64,000 bases of DNA from Planococcus sp. 107-1 (lineage in GTDB: Bacteria > Bacillota > Bacilli > Bacillales_A > Planococcaceae): assembly GCF_021513255.1 (NCBI RefSeq), contig NZ_CP090977.1, positions 620,001 to 684,000 on the forward strand, written 5' to 3'. Every line of letters starts with the position of its first letter. The stretch's first letter is position 1. The notes beneath the pieces are model-generated. The model worked only from the letters and a program-made list of their open reading frames with translations, ran no database searches and was not told the DNA's origin. The translations under genes were made by a program, and so were the position numbers. Shown here one piece after another: positions 1 to 9,355 of the stretch.

Positions 1-396
1 ATCCTTGCGATTACGTGGAGATGGACAGGCTATAACATGATTTTCTATTTGGCGGCTTTGCAGAATGTCGACAAATCGATTTACGAAGCAGCAAGAATTG
101 ATGGAGCAAATGCGTTCCAGCAATTTTTCCAAATCACCATTCCGATGCTGAAGCCGATCATTTTGTTCACATCGATCACTTCGACGATCGGGACATTGCA
201 GATTTTCGATGAAATCGTCAACATCACAAACGGCGGACCCGGAAATGCGACGATTTCCATTTCGCAGTACATCTACAACCTTTCCTTCGAATTTACGCCG
301 GACTTCGGATACGCTTCAACCGTATCGTATGTCATCGTAATTCTCGTCGTGATTCTTTCCATTATTCAATTCAGAGTGGCAGGTGAGAAGAAATGA
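1..396 (+). CDS. Sugar ABC transporter permease, LacF/MalF-like (5' end cut by window)
   Basis: This is the C-terminal part of an inner-membrane permease of the carbohydrate ABC importer family (CUT1); the frame is open from base 1, so the start lies upstream. The EAA loop that contacts the ATPase is visible at about bases 88-150 (EAARIDGANAFQQFFQITIP), followed by two hydrophobic segments. The stop overlaps the next permease by four bases (ATGA), so the two are translationally coupled and should form the heterodimeric channel. The substrate is inferred to be a galactoside because three galactosidase genes follow. The binding protein gene is not in the window and probably lies upstream. Confidence 0.9.
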   Translation: MLAITWRWTGYNMIFYLAALQNVDKSIYEAARIDGANAFQQFFQITIPMLKPIILFTSITSTIGTLQIFDEIVNITNGGPGNATISISQYIYNLSFEFTPDFGYASTVSYVIVILVVILSIIQFRVAGEKK

Positions 397-1220
397 AAAA
401 TTTGAAAAGAATCTTTATCTACACATTCCTAAGCCTGGCAGCGCTCGTTTCAATTTTTCCGTTTCTTTGGATGCTCGTCAGCATCACCAATAAATCAGTC
501 GATGTGACGCAAGGGCGTTTGATCCCTGGCACTCATTTGATCGAAAACATGAAGACTTTATTCGCCACGGTGGATATTGTACCGGCTTTGGCAAACTCCG
601 CAATTATCGCCGTCATCACGACGGTATTGACGCTATTGCTGGCATCGCTTGCCGGCTACGGATTTGAAATCCACCGCAGCAAAGGAAAAGACATCGTCTT
701 CAATATTTTGCTCTTGTCGATGATGATTCCGTTTGCAGCAATCATGGTTCCGCTTTACCGTATGTTCGGCAGCATCAGCGACACAGCGCCTCTGATCGGC
801 ATCGATTCGCTTGGGGCGGTCATTTTACCGACGGCGACCACCGCGTTCTTCATCTTTTTCTTCCGCCAGAACACCAAAATGTTCCCGAAAGATTTGGTGG
901 AAGCAGGAAGAATCGACGGCTTGAGTGAAATCGGCGTGTTTTTCCGGATTTACATGCCGACAATGAAAACAACGTATGCGGCAGCGGCCATCATTACATT
1001 CATGAACAGCTGGAACAATTATTTATGGCCATTGGTCATTTTGCAGTCACCGGAAAAACGCACCATTCCATTGCTGATTTCCAACTTAGGATCGAGCTAT
1101 TCACCGGACTACGGCGTCATCATGTCCGCCATCGTCATCGCGACTTTGCCGACAGCGCTCGTATTCTTCCTCATGCAGAAGCATTTTGTTGCCGGCATGA
1201 TGGGATCGGTAAAAGGTTAA
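393..1220 (+). CDS. Sugar ABC transporter permease, LacG/MalG-like
   Basis: A 275-residue CUT1-family permease of normal length with about six membrane segments, the first at residues 9-29. The EAA loop is at about residues 166-185 (DLVEAGRIDGLSEIGVFFRI). It overlaps the preceding permease by ATGA and would pair with it. No ATPase gene lies in this operon; the MsmX-type ATPase encoded at 8113-9210 on the other strand is the obvious partner, as in Bacillus subtilis where one MsmX serves several CUT1 importers. Galactosides, alpha or beta, are the likely cargo from context; the exact sugar cannot be read from the sequence. Confidence 0.92.
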   Translation: MKNLKRIFIYTFLSLAALVSIFPFLWMLVSITNKSVDVTQGRLIPGTHLIENMKTLFATVDIVPALANSAIIAVITTVLTLLLASLAGYGFEIHRSKGKDIVFNILLLSMMIPFAAIMVPLYRMFGSISDTAPLIGIDSLGAVILPTATTAFFIFFFRQNTKMFPKDLVEAGRIDGLSEIGVFFRIYMPTMKTTYAAAAIITFMNSWNNYLWPLVILQSPEKRTIPLLISNLGSSYSPDYGVIMSAIVIATLPTALVFFLMQKHFVAGMMGSVKG

Positions 1221-1272
1221 GCTGCATTGTAACTACCGATATTTTTTAAGTTTTACAGCAAGGAAAATACAC

Positions 1273-1319
1273 TCGCTTTTATTGACTGGTTTACTTAGCG
1301 CCGGAGCGGTCAATAAGCG
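1273..1319 (+). other. Inverted repeat between permease and GH36 genes
   Basis: The arms CGCTTTTATTGAC (1274-1286) and GTCAATAAGCG (1309-1319) can pair with an 11-bp stem and a two-base bulge. There is no T-tract after it, so it is not a standard terminator. It sits in the 129-base gap inside the operon and could be an mRNA processing or stability hairpin, or an operator. Function unknown. Confidence 0.4.
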
Positions 1320-1349
1320 AATGAATGATCAACGAGCAGGAGGTATATT

Positions 1350-3559
1350 GTGCCGATTTTATACAACGATGCCACGCGGGAGTTTCATCTGCAAACCGAA
1401 AAGACCAGTTATATCCTATCGATCCTGCAAAACGGCCAGCTTGGCCAACTTTACTACGGCAAAAAGCTGCGCCACCGGGAGTCGTTTGAGCGTTTGTTCC
1501 ATATCGAAGAAATGCCGAATACTGCCTGCACCACTGAAGGGGATCCGGTATTTTCGCTGGATCTGCTCAAACAGGAATACCCGGCTTTCGGTACGACCGA
1601 TTTCCGGGAACCCGCTTATCAAGTGCTGCAGGAAAACGGCAGCCGCATCACGGATTTTGTCTACAAGGAGCACGCGATTTTCAAAGGCAAAAAGAAACTC
1701 GATGGTTTGCCTGCAACGTATGCAGAAGACGATGCGGAAGCGACGACTTTGGAAATCACTTTATACGACGAGGGAATCGATGTAGAACTTTGCCTATCGT
1801 ATACGGTTTTCGAACAACTGAACGCGATTGCAAGATCCGTAAAATTTACGAACCACGGGATGCTGAAAGTGAATCTGGCAAGAGCGTTGAGTGCCAGCCT
1901 GGATTTGCCGGATGCTAATTTTGAATTGGTGCAGCTATCGGGCGCTTGGGTGAGAGAGCGTCATGTGAAAATGCGCAAACTTGTGCCTGGCCTCCAAAGC
2001 ATCGCGAGCACAAGAGGAACGAGCAGTGCCCAGCAAAATCCCTTCCTTGCATTGAAACGGCCGGAAACGACCGAACATCACGGCGAAGTTTACGGCGTGA
2101 GCCTCGTCTATAAGCGGGAATTTCCTGGCACAAGTGGAAGTGGACCATTACGGCGTGAGCCGCCTGATGATCGGCATCAACCCATTCGATTTCAACTGGC
2201 TGCTGGAAAGCGGCGAAACCTTCCAGACTCCGGAAGCGGTTCTGGTTTATTCGGCGGATGGTTTGAACGGCATGAGCCAGACCTACCACCGGCTTTACCG
2301 GACCCGGTTGGCGCGGGGAAATGGCGCGACCGGGAACGACCGGTGCTGATCAATAACTGGGAAGCGACTTATTGGGATTTTGAAGAGAAGAAAATTTTCG
2401 AACTTGCCCAGTCATCCAAGGAGTTGGGTGTGGAATTATTCGTTCTGGATGACGGCTGGTTTGGCAAACGCGATGACGATACGACGTCGCTCGGCGATTG
2501 GATGGAAGACAAGCGTAAATTGCCGAACGGCATCACCAAACTGGCGAAAGACATTACAAGTTTAGGCATGGAATTCGGCTTGTGGTTCGAGCCTGAAATG
2601 GTCTCAAAAGCGAGTGAGCTGTACCGGACACATCCGGACTGGGTGCTGCATGTACCCAATCGCCGGATGTCGCACGGACGCAATCAACTGGTCCTCGATT
2701 TTTCACGCCAGGAAGTGGTGGACCATATCTATGGCCTGATGGCAAAGGTGCTGCAGGAAGCGCCGATTTCGTATGTGAAATGGGACATGAACCGCTATAT
2801 GACGGAAGTCGGTTCGTTGGAATTGCCGTCAGACCGCCAGCGGGAAGTCGCCCATCGCTACATCCTCGGAGTCTATTCTTTATATGAGCGCTTGACGTCG
2901 GAATTTCCGCATGTGCTGTTCGAATCTTGTGCAGGCGGCGGGAGCCGGTTCGACCCGGGCATGCTCCATTACGCGCCGCAGGGCTGGACGAGCGATGATA
3001 CGGATGCGGTGGAACGCTTGAAGATCCAGTATGGAACATCCATGGTCTACCCGGTTTCTTCAATGGGGGCCCACGTTTCTGCCGTGCCTAACCATCAAGT
3101 GGGACGGGTGACAAGCCTGGAAACGCGGCGAATACCGCTTACTTTGGTGCATTCGGCTATGAACTCGACGTCACGAAAATGACAGGCGATGAAAAAGAAC
3201 AAGTAAAGCAGCAAATCGTTTTCTATAAGGAAAACCGGAAGCTGATCCAGCAAGGGCAGTTTTACCGGATTGAAAGCCCTTTTGCAGAAGATGGCAATGA
3301 AACGAGCTGGATGGTCGTGTCAGACGACCAGCAGGAAGCGCTTCTCGGCTATTACCAAGTATTGGCCCGTCCGAATCCAGGCTATAGCCGCATTTTCTTC
3401 AAGGGCTTGAATCCGGAATTTGAGTACGCGATTGACGGGATTGAAGATACATTTTACGGCGATGAATTGATGGAAGCCGGTCTGCAGTTGAACCGCTACC
3501 GAAAACAAGCCCATCCAGCTGATTTTTCTTCCGCTCTCTTCAAGCTAAAGCGAATTTAA
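1350..3559 (+). pseudogene. Alpha-galactosidase, GH36, interrupted by three single-base indels
   Basis: The family (about 730 residues, cytoplasmic) releases galactose from melibiose and raffinose-type sugars. GTG start at 1350 with AGGAGGT eight bases upstream. The catalytic nucleophile lies in KWDMNRYMTE (about 2778-2807) and the acid/base in GWTSDDTDAVE (about 2982-3014). Three frame breaks are visible by comparison with the family pattern. An extra base near 2112 and a missing base near 2317 together put about 68 codons out of frame; in the other frame that stretch reads the expected VEVDHYGVSRLMIG. A missing base near 3131 moves the C-terminal part (to 3559) into another frame. Read across these, the protein is complete, so the breaks may be sequence errors. 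Either way the sequence as given does not encode an intact enzyme. Confidence 0.85.
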
Positions 3560-3585
3560 CGAAAACGTACATAGGAGGCGTCGAA

Positions 3586-5310
3586 TTGCTGACTGTTAAA
3601 AACGATTCTTTTTATCTGAATGAACAGCCGTTCCAGATCTTGTCCGGCGGCATCCATTATTTCCGGACAGTGCCGGAGCAATGGGAAGACCGGCTCCAGA
3701 AATTGAAAGCGCTCGGATTGAATACGGTCGAGACTTATATTCCATGGAATTTCCATGAACCGAAAAAAGGTGAATTCAATTTTGAGGGAATGGCGGATAT
3801 CGAACGCTTTATCGAACTGGCCCACAAACTTGGCTTGTATGTCATCTTGAGGCCGGCGCCTTATATTTGCGCCGAATGGGAAATGGGCGGATTGCCTTCC
3901 TGGCTAATGAAAGAAAAGGGCCTCGTCATGAGAAGCAGCCATTTCGCATTTCTGAAGCATGTGGACGAGTACTTCGACGAGCTGCTGCCGAAATTCAAAA
4001 AGCATCTACTCCAAAACGGCGGACCGGTCATTGCGATGCAGATCGAAAACGAATACGGCGCTTACGGCAACGATCTGGAGTATTTGGCGTTTTACCGTGA
4101 TCAATATGAAAAACACGGACTCGATACGTTTTTATTCACATCTGACGGACCGGATTTCATCACGCAAGGTTCGATCCCGGATGTTACGACGACGCTGAAC
4201 TTCGGTTCGCGCGTGGATGAATCGTTCGAAGCGCTGGAAGCTTTCAAACCGGGATCGCCGAAAATGGTGGCCGAGTTTTGGATTGGCTGGTTCGATTATT
4301 GGACCGGCGAACATACCGTGCGGAGCGGCGACGATGTGGCGGCGGTATTCAAGGAAATCATGGAAAAGAACATTTCCGTCAATTTCTATATGTTCCACGG
4401 CGGCACCAACTTCGGCTTTATGAATGGCGCCAATCATTACGATATCTACTACCCGACGATTACAAGCTACGACTACGACAGCTTGCTGACAGAAGGCGGA
4501 GCAATTACTGAGAAATACAAGGTAGTGAAAAAGGTCTTGAGTGAGTTTACTGAAGTGCCGGAGGATATCGAAGAGGTAGTTTCTGCCAAAGAATACGGAA
4601 CGGTGGTGTTAAGCGAAAGCGTCAGTTTGTTTGATGTCCTCGATTCCATCAGCGAAAAAGTGGAGCATATCGTACCGCTTCCGATGGAGGACATCGGCCA
4701 AGCATACGGCTATACGCTCTACCGCACAACGGTCAACCGCCAAGGGGAGTTGAAATTCAACTCGGGCAATATCCGCGACCGCAGTTCCATTTATGTCAAC
4801 GGGCGCTTCGTCACGACAACCTATATCAACGATGAAGATAAAACAGTGGTTTTGGATTTCCCGGCAAAGGTGAATACACTCGAAATCTTCGTTGAGAATA
4901 TGGGGCGCGCCAACTACGGCGAACACTTGACCGATCCGAAAGGCTTGATTAAAAACTTATGGCTCGGCGAACAGTATTTCTTCCACTGGGAAATGTTCAA
5001 AGTGGAAATGGACCGCTTGCCGGCAGATTACCAGCTGAGTGGCAGCGACCGCTACCCGAAATTCTTCCGCGGGTCGTTCGATGCGGCAGAAGGGTTGGAT
5101 ACATATGTCGATACGGCCGGCTTTACTAAAGGCAATGTCTTCATCAACGGCTTTAATCTCGGACGCTACTGGAACGAAGCAGGACCGCAGCAACGCCTGT
5201 ATTTGCCAGGACCGCTGCTGAAAAAAGAAAACAATGAAATCGTCGTCTTGGAACTGGAAAACACGGCGACCGACATAATCCAATTGCTCGCTCAGCCGAA
5301 GCTTAGCTGA
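3586..5310 (+). CDS. Beta-galactosidase, glycoside hydrolase family 35
   Basis: A 574-residue GH35 enzyme without a signal peptide, so probably cytoplasmic, hydrolysing terminal beta-galactosides taken up by the transporter. It starts with TTG at 3586, chosen because AGGAGG lies seven bases upstream and the family N-terminus (GGIHYFR... WEDRLQKLKALGLNTVETY) follows at once. The (beta/alpha)8 domain carries the acid/base Glu156 in AMQIENEYG and the nucleophile Glu230 in MVAEFWIGWFDYW. A C-terminal jelly-roll part follows with GNVFINGFNLGRYW. It is uninterrupted, unlike its two glycosidase neighbours. The gene lies 26 bases after the GH36 gene and 30 before the GH42 gene, consistent with one operon. 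Confidence 0.93.
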   Translation: MLTVKNDSFYLNEQPFQILSGGIHYFRTVPEQWEDRLQKLKALGLNTVETYIPWNFHEPKKGEFNFEGMADIERFIELAHKLGLYVILRPAPYICAEWEMGGLPSWLMKEKGLVMRSSHFAFLKHVDEYFDELLPKFKKHLLQNGGPVIAMQIENEYGAYGNDLEYLAFYRDQYEKHGLDTFLFTSDGPDFITQGSIPDVTTTLNFGSRVDESFEALEAFKPGSPKMVAEFWIGWFDYWTGEHTVRSGDDVAAVFKEIMEKNISVNFYMFHGGTNFGFMNGANHYDIYYPTITSYDYDSLLTEGGAITEKYKVVKKVLSEFTEVPEDIEEVVSAKEYGTVVLSESVSLFDVLDSISEKVEHIVPLPMEDIGQAYGYTLYRTTVNRQGELKFNSGNIRDRSSIYVNGRFVTTTYINDEDKTVVLDFPAKVNTLEIFVENMGRANYGEHLTDPKGLIKNLWLGEQYFFHWEMFKVEMDRLPADYQLSGSDRYPKFFRGSFDAAEGLDTYVDTAGFTKGNVFINGFNLGRYWNEAGPQQRLYLPGPLLKKENNEIVVLELENTATDIIQLLAQPKLS

Positions 5311-5340
5311 CAGGATTGATCATAGAAGGGATGGAATTGA

Positions 5341-7370
5341 ATGATTAACAGGAAATTACCGAAAATCTGGCACGGCGGGGATTACAACCCCGAACAATGG
5401 GACGGGAAAGAAATCTGGGATGAAGATGTACGCATGTTCAAACTGGCGGGAATCGACGTCGCAACCTTGAACGTCTTTTCATGGGCGCTCAATCAACCCG
5501 ACGAAGAGACGTACAATTTCGACTGGCTCGATGACAAGATCAACCGTTTGTACGAAAATGGCATCTATACGTGTTTAGCGACGAGCACAGCGGCGCATCC
5601 TGCCTGGATGGCGAAGAAATATCCGGACGTGCTGCGTGTGGATTTCTACGGACGCAAACGGAAATTCGGAAGCCGCCACAATTCATGCCCGAACAGCCCG
5701 ACTTATCGCGAATACTCAGAGAAAATTGCTGAGAAATTGGCCGAACGCTATAAAGACCACCCGGCTGTCCTCATTTGGCACGTATCGAACGAATACGGCG
5801 GCTATTGCTATTGCGATAATTGCCAAGACGCATTCCGCGGCTGGCTGAGCGATAAATACGGAACACTGGAGAAGTTGAACAAAGCCTGGAACACAGGTTT
5901 CTGGGGACATACGTTCTATGAGTGGGACGAAATTGTCGCACCGAATATCTTGAGCGAAGAACGCGAAAACAATGAATCCGATTTCCAAGGCATCTCGCTC
6001 GATTACCGCCGCTTCCAGTCGGACAGCTTATTGGATTGCTACAAACTGGAATACAACGCGATCCGCAAACACATTGCAGAGACGCCGATTACGACCAACT
6101 TGATGGGCACATATCCGATGCTCGATTATTTCAAATGGGCAAAAGAAATGGACGTGGTGTCGTGGGATAACTATCCGGCGATCGATACGCCGTTCAGCTA
6201 TACAGCGATGACACATGATTTGATGCGCGGACTGAAAAGCGGGCAGCCCTTCATGCTGATGGAGCAGACGCCAAGCCAGCAAAACTGGCAGCCGTACAAT
6301 TCGCTGAAGCGTCCAGGCGTCATGCGCTTATGGAGCTACCAGGCAATCGGCCGCGGTGCGGACACCATTCTTTACTTCCAATTGCGCCGTTCTGTCGGTG
6401 CTTGCGAGAAATACCACGGAGCGGTCATCGAGCACGTCGGCCACGAAAATACCCGTGTGTTCAATGAAGTCGCGCAATTAGGCCAGGAACTGAACCAATT
6501 AGGCGATACGCTGCTCGATGCACGCGTCAACGCCAAAGTGGCGATCGTCTTTGACTGGGAAAACCGCTGGGCGACGGAACTGTCAAGCGGACCTTCCGTT
6601 TCGCTCGACTACGTCAACGAAGTCCATAAATACTACGATGCGCTTTATAAACTCAATGTCCAAGTCGACATGATCGGCGTCGAAGAAGAATTAAGCCAGT
6701 ACGATGTCGTCATTGCGCCGGTGCTTTACATGGTGAAAGAAGGCTATGCAGCGAAAGTGGAGCAATTCGTCCAAAACGGCGGCACGTTCCTGACGACGTT
6801 CTTCAGCGGCATCGTCAACGAAACGGATATTGTGACGCTTGGCGGATATCCGGGGGAACTTCGCAACGTGCTCGGCATTTGGGCAGAAGAAATCGATGCG
6901 CTGCATCCGGACGTCACCAACCAGATCGTCTTGAAAGATGCCCGCGGAAAATGAGCGGCAGCTATTCGTGCAACTTGCTGTTTGATTTGATCCATACGGA
7001 AGCCGCTGAAGCAGTCGCGGAATACGGCTCCGATTTCTATAAAGGCATGCCGGTCCTGACTGTCAACCAATTCGGAAAAGGAAAGGCATGGTACGTCGCA
7101 TCCAGCCCGGATGCAGAATTCCTGGTCGACTTCCTGCAGACCGTCTGCGAAGAAGCAGGCGTCGAGCCGCTTCTTGCTGTACCGGAAGGCGTCGAAACGA
7201 CTGAACGCGTGAAAGACGGCCAGACCTACTTGTTCGTGTTGAACCATAATAACGAAGAAGCAACGATCGAATTGAAAGACAGCCAGTACAAAGAAGTGCT
7301 GACAGATGAACAAGTGAGCGGCAACCTCGTACTGAAAGAAAAAGGCGTGCTCATTTTAGCGAAAGTGTGA
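5341..7370 (+). pseudogene. Beta-galactosidase, GH42, one frameshift near 6950
   Basis: GH42 enzymes cleave lactose and other beta-galactosides; cold-active members are known from Planococcus. The acid/base is Glu151 in WHVSNEYGGYC and the nucleophile Glu308 in FMLMEQTPSQQNW. The cysteine cluster YCYCDNC (about residues 155-161) matches the zinc site of the family. The frame ends at 6954 after KDARGK, but the homologous sequence continues in the next frame (MSGSYSCNLLFDLIHTE...) to 7370. One A appears to be missing from the run at 6948-6952. Corrected, the product would be about 677 residues with the usual trimerisation and C-terminal beta domains. A sequencing error in a homopolymer is the simplest explanation; if real, the last ~140 residues are lost. 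Confidence 0.88.
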
Positions 7371-7406
7371 AAAGATTCGTCCCAAAAATAATTTGGGACG
7401 ACACAG

Positions 7407-7451
7407 ACTGCAGACAAATTCGATTGAATCGAGTTTGTCTGCAGTTTTTTT
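7407..7451 (+). terminator. Terminator of the galactosidase operon
   Basis: The stem ACTGCAGACAAA / TTTGTCTGCAG (7407-7418 with 7434-7444) is followed by a run of seven T. The interior also pairs (TCGATT with AATCGA). A shorter hairpin with arms CGTCCCAAA / TTTGGGACG lies just before it at 7378-7400. The 3' arm and T-run are also the beginning of the repeat array that follows. Confidence 0.8.
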
Positions 7452-8015
7452 AATGGCTTGAAGCCGTTAAACCGCTCCGGTCGCTTAGGGGACGGCTCCC
7501 GCAAGAAGCCAGAAAGAGAGCCTGTCTTCTTGCTTCGCCCACCCCATGGATGCGCCTTCGCTCAGTTTCTTGTTAAACGGAGAAAGCAAGGAACGTATTC
7601 GATTCTTTTGTCTGCTGTCTACGATCGAATTTGTCTGCAGCTTTTTTAATGGCTTGAAGCCGTTAAACCGCTCCGGTCGCTTAGGGGACGGCTCCCGCAA
7701 GAAGCCAGGAAGAGCGCCTGTCTTCTTGCTTCGCCCACCCCATGGACGCGACTTCGCTTAGTTTCTTGTTACACGAAGAAAGTAAGGAACGTATTCGATT
7801 CTTTTGTCTGCGGTCTACGATCGAGTTTGTCTGCAGTTCTTTAATAGCTTGAAGCCATTAAACCGCTCCGGTCGCTTAGGGGGACGGCTCCCGCAAGAAG
7901 CCAGGAAGAGCGCCTGTCTTCTTGCTTCGCCCACCCCATGGACGCGCCTTCGCTCAGTTTCTTGTTAAACAGAGAAAGCAAGGAACGTATTCGATTCATT
8001 TATCTACTGTCTCCT
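7433..8015. repeat. Three tandem copies of a ~196-bp structured repeat
   Basis: Units begin near 7433, 7629 and 7825 with TTTGTCTGCAG and run through the same order of blocks: GGCTTGAAGCCGTTAAACCG, CTCCGGTCGCTTAGGGGACG, CTCCCGCAAGAAGCCAG, a cttcgcccaccccatgga block, and a tail ending in gaacgtattcgatt. The spacing is constant at about 196 bases and identity between units is high. Each unit can fold a strong hairpin, CAAGAAGCCAGG / CCTGTCTTCTTG with a seven-base loop. Short reading frames run across it but differ in frame and have no ribosome sites, so I call it noncoding. It fills the gap between two convergent operons. Nature unknown. Confidence 0.75.
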
Positions 8016-8033
8016 ATCAAAATCTCTCCATAC

Positions 8034-8067
8034 AAAAAACCGGACGAGGGGGGTTGTCCGGTTTTTA
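8034..8067. terminator. Bidirectional terminator after msmX
   Basis: The stem AAAAACCGGAC / GTCCGGTTTTT has a ten-base loop and gives a T-tract on both strands. It can end the galactosidase side as well as the msmX transcript, whose stop codon lies 46 bases away. Confidence 0.8.
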
Positions 8068-8112
8068 TGTGCTGTGTCTATGAAATTGAATCGCTGCTTA
8101 TTCTTGTTGCGA

Positions 8113-9210
8113 TTATTTGATGCGCAGCTCGGATTCGATGTCGAAGAAATGCGCTTTGTTCATATCGAAGGCCATGTCGATTGTTTGCCCCGCTTGTACG
8201 TTAAAGCGGGCATCTACACGTGCCACAAAATCCTGTTCGTTCACTTTCGAGTAAAGGACGATTTCCGATCCCATCAATTCCGCCACTTCCACGTAAGCTT
8301 TGATTTTCGTATGCGGGGAATGCTCAAGGAACAACGGCTCATCGTGAATATCTTCCGGACGGATGCCGAGCACGATTTCTTTGCCGACGTAGCCTTGGTC
8401 ACGCAGCATGGACAGTTTGCCTTCCGGCACCAGCACTTTGATGCCTTCCATTTCAAATGAATCCCCAACGATTTTTCCGCGCAGGAAGTTCATGGATGGC
8501 GAACCGATAAAGCCGCCGACGAACATATTGTCCGGCAAATCGTATACTTCTTTCGGTGTGCCGACTTGCTGGATAAAGCCGTCTTTCATAACGACAAGGC
8601 GCGTCGCCATCGTCATCGCTTCGGTTTGGTCATGCGTTACGTAGATCGTTGTCGTCTGCAAGCGGCGGTGAAGTTTTTGGATTTCCGTACGCATTTGCAC
8701 ACGCAGTTTCGCATCCAAGTTCGATAACGGCTCATCCATCAAGAACACTTCAGCGTCGCGCACAATGGCACGCCCAAGAGCAACACGCTGGCGCTGACCG
8801 CCGGACAAAGCTTTCGGTTTCCGGTTCAAGTAATCATCAAGACCGAGAATTTTCGAAGCGTTCGCTACGCGTGATTTGATTTCGTCTTTTTTCATCTTGC
8901 GGAGTTTCAAGCTGAACGCCATATTGTCGTAGACGCTCATATGCGGGTAAAGTGCGTAGTTCTGGAAAACCATCGCGATGTCGCGGTCTTTCGGCGATAC
9001 GTCGTTGACGCGTCGGTCGCCGATGTACAAGTCGCCGTCTGTGATGTCTTCAAGGCCGGCGATCATGCGAAGCGTTGTGGATTTTCCGCAGCCGGAAGGG
9101 CCGACGAGCACGAGGAACTCTTTATCGCGGATCTCCAGATTAAAATCCTTTACAGAGACCACACCTTTTTCATATTCTTTTCGGATATTCACTAAATTCA
9201 AACCTGCCAT
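8113..9210 (-). CDS. msmX: Multi-sugar ABC importer ATPase, MsmX/UgpC type
   Basis: A 365-residue cytoplasmic ATPase that energises CUT1 sugar importers. It shows Walker [10 protein letters not shown], signature [14 protein letters not shown], Walker [13 protein letters not shown], and a C-terminal regulatory OB-fold (TOBE) domain. I chose the ATG at 9210 ([16 protein letters not shown]) because GGAGGG lies just upstream; the ATG at 9243 lacks a site and falls on a cre-like element. It is the only CUT1 ATPase seen here and probably serves the permeases at 1-1220, perhaps other importers too. It is transcribed towards the repeat array, with galT 146 bases upstream on the same strand. Confidence 0.92.
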   Translation of the reverse strand: MAGLNLVNIRKEYEKGVVSVKDFNLEIRDKEFLVLVGPSGCGKSTTLRMIAGLEDITDGDLYIGDRRVNDVSPKDRDIAMVFQNYALYPHMSVYDNMAFSLKLRKMKKDEIKSRVANASKILGLDDYLNRKPKALSGGQRQRVALGRAIVRDAEVFLMDEPLSNLDAKLRVQMRTEIQKLHRRLQTTTIYVTHDQTEAMTMATRLVVMKDGFIQQVGTPKEVYDLPDNMFVGGFIGSPSMNFLRGKIVGDSFEMEGIKVLVPEGKLSMLRDQGYVGKEIVLGIRPEDIHDEPLFLEHSPHTKIKAYVEVAELMGSEIVLYSKVNEQDFVARVDARFNVQAGQTIDMAFDMNKAHFFDIESELRIK

Positions 9211-9228
9211 TTGAGTCCCTCCAATTTT

Positions 9229-9242
9229 TGTAAGTGCTTTCA
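9229..9242. promoter_or_regulatory. cre-like site (CcpA) upstream of msmX
   Basis: TGTAAGTGCTTTCA matches the catabolite-responsive element consensus TGWAARCGYTWNCW at all but one position. It lies 19 bases before the msmX start, where CcpA binding could block transcription when glucose is present. CcpA control of sugar uptake is general in Bacilli; its use here is inferred. Confidence 0.5.
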
Positions 9243-9355
9243 TTTATTAAATAAAGCATACCGCAGGGGAGGGGAATGGTGAATGGCAAGGATGCACAAA
9301 ATTCTGTGAAACCTTCGTGCACATTTGCCAGCGACCCGAAACCTGCGGCACCGAT

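Noticed and set aside
2554-3063. Minus-strand open frame of 169 codons
   Set aside because: It lies antisense to the catalytic part of the GH36 gene; only high GC keeps it open.
1350-3182. A 610-residue intact glycosidase
   Set aside because: The middle ~68 residues and the last ~20 do not match the family, while other frames do; it is an interrupted longer gene.
7458-8120. Several open frames of 60-71 codons in the 196-bp repeats
   Set aside because: They follow repeat units in different frames, have no ribosome sites and no protein family likeness.
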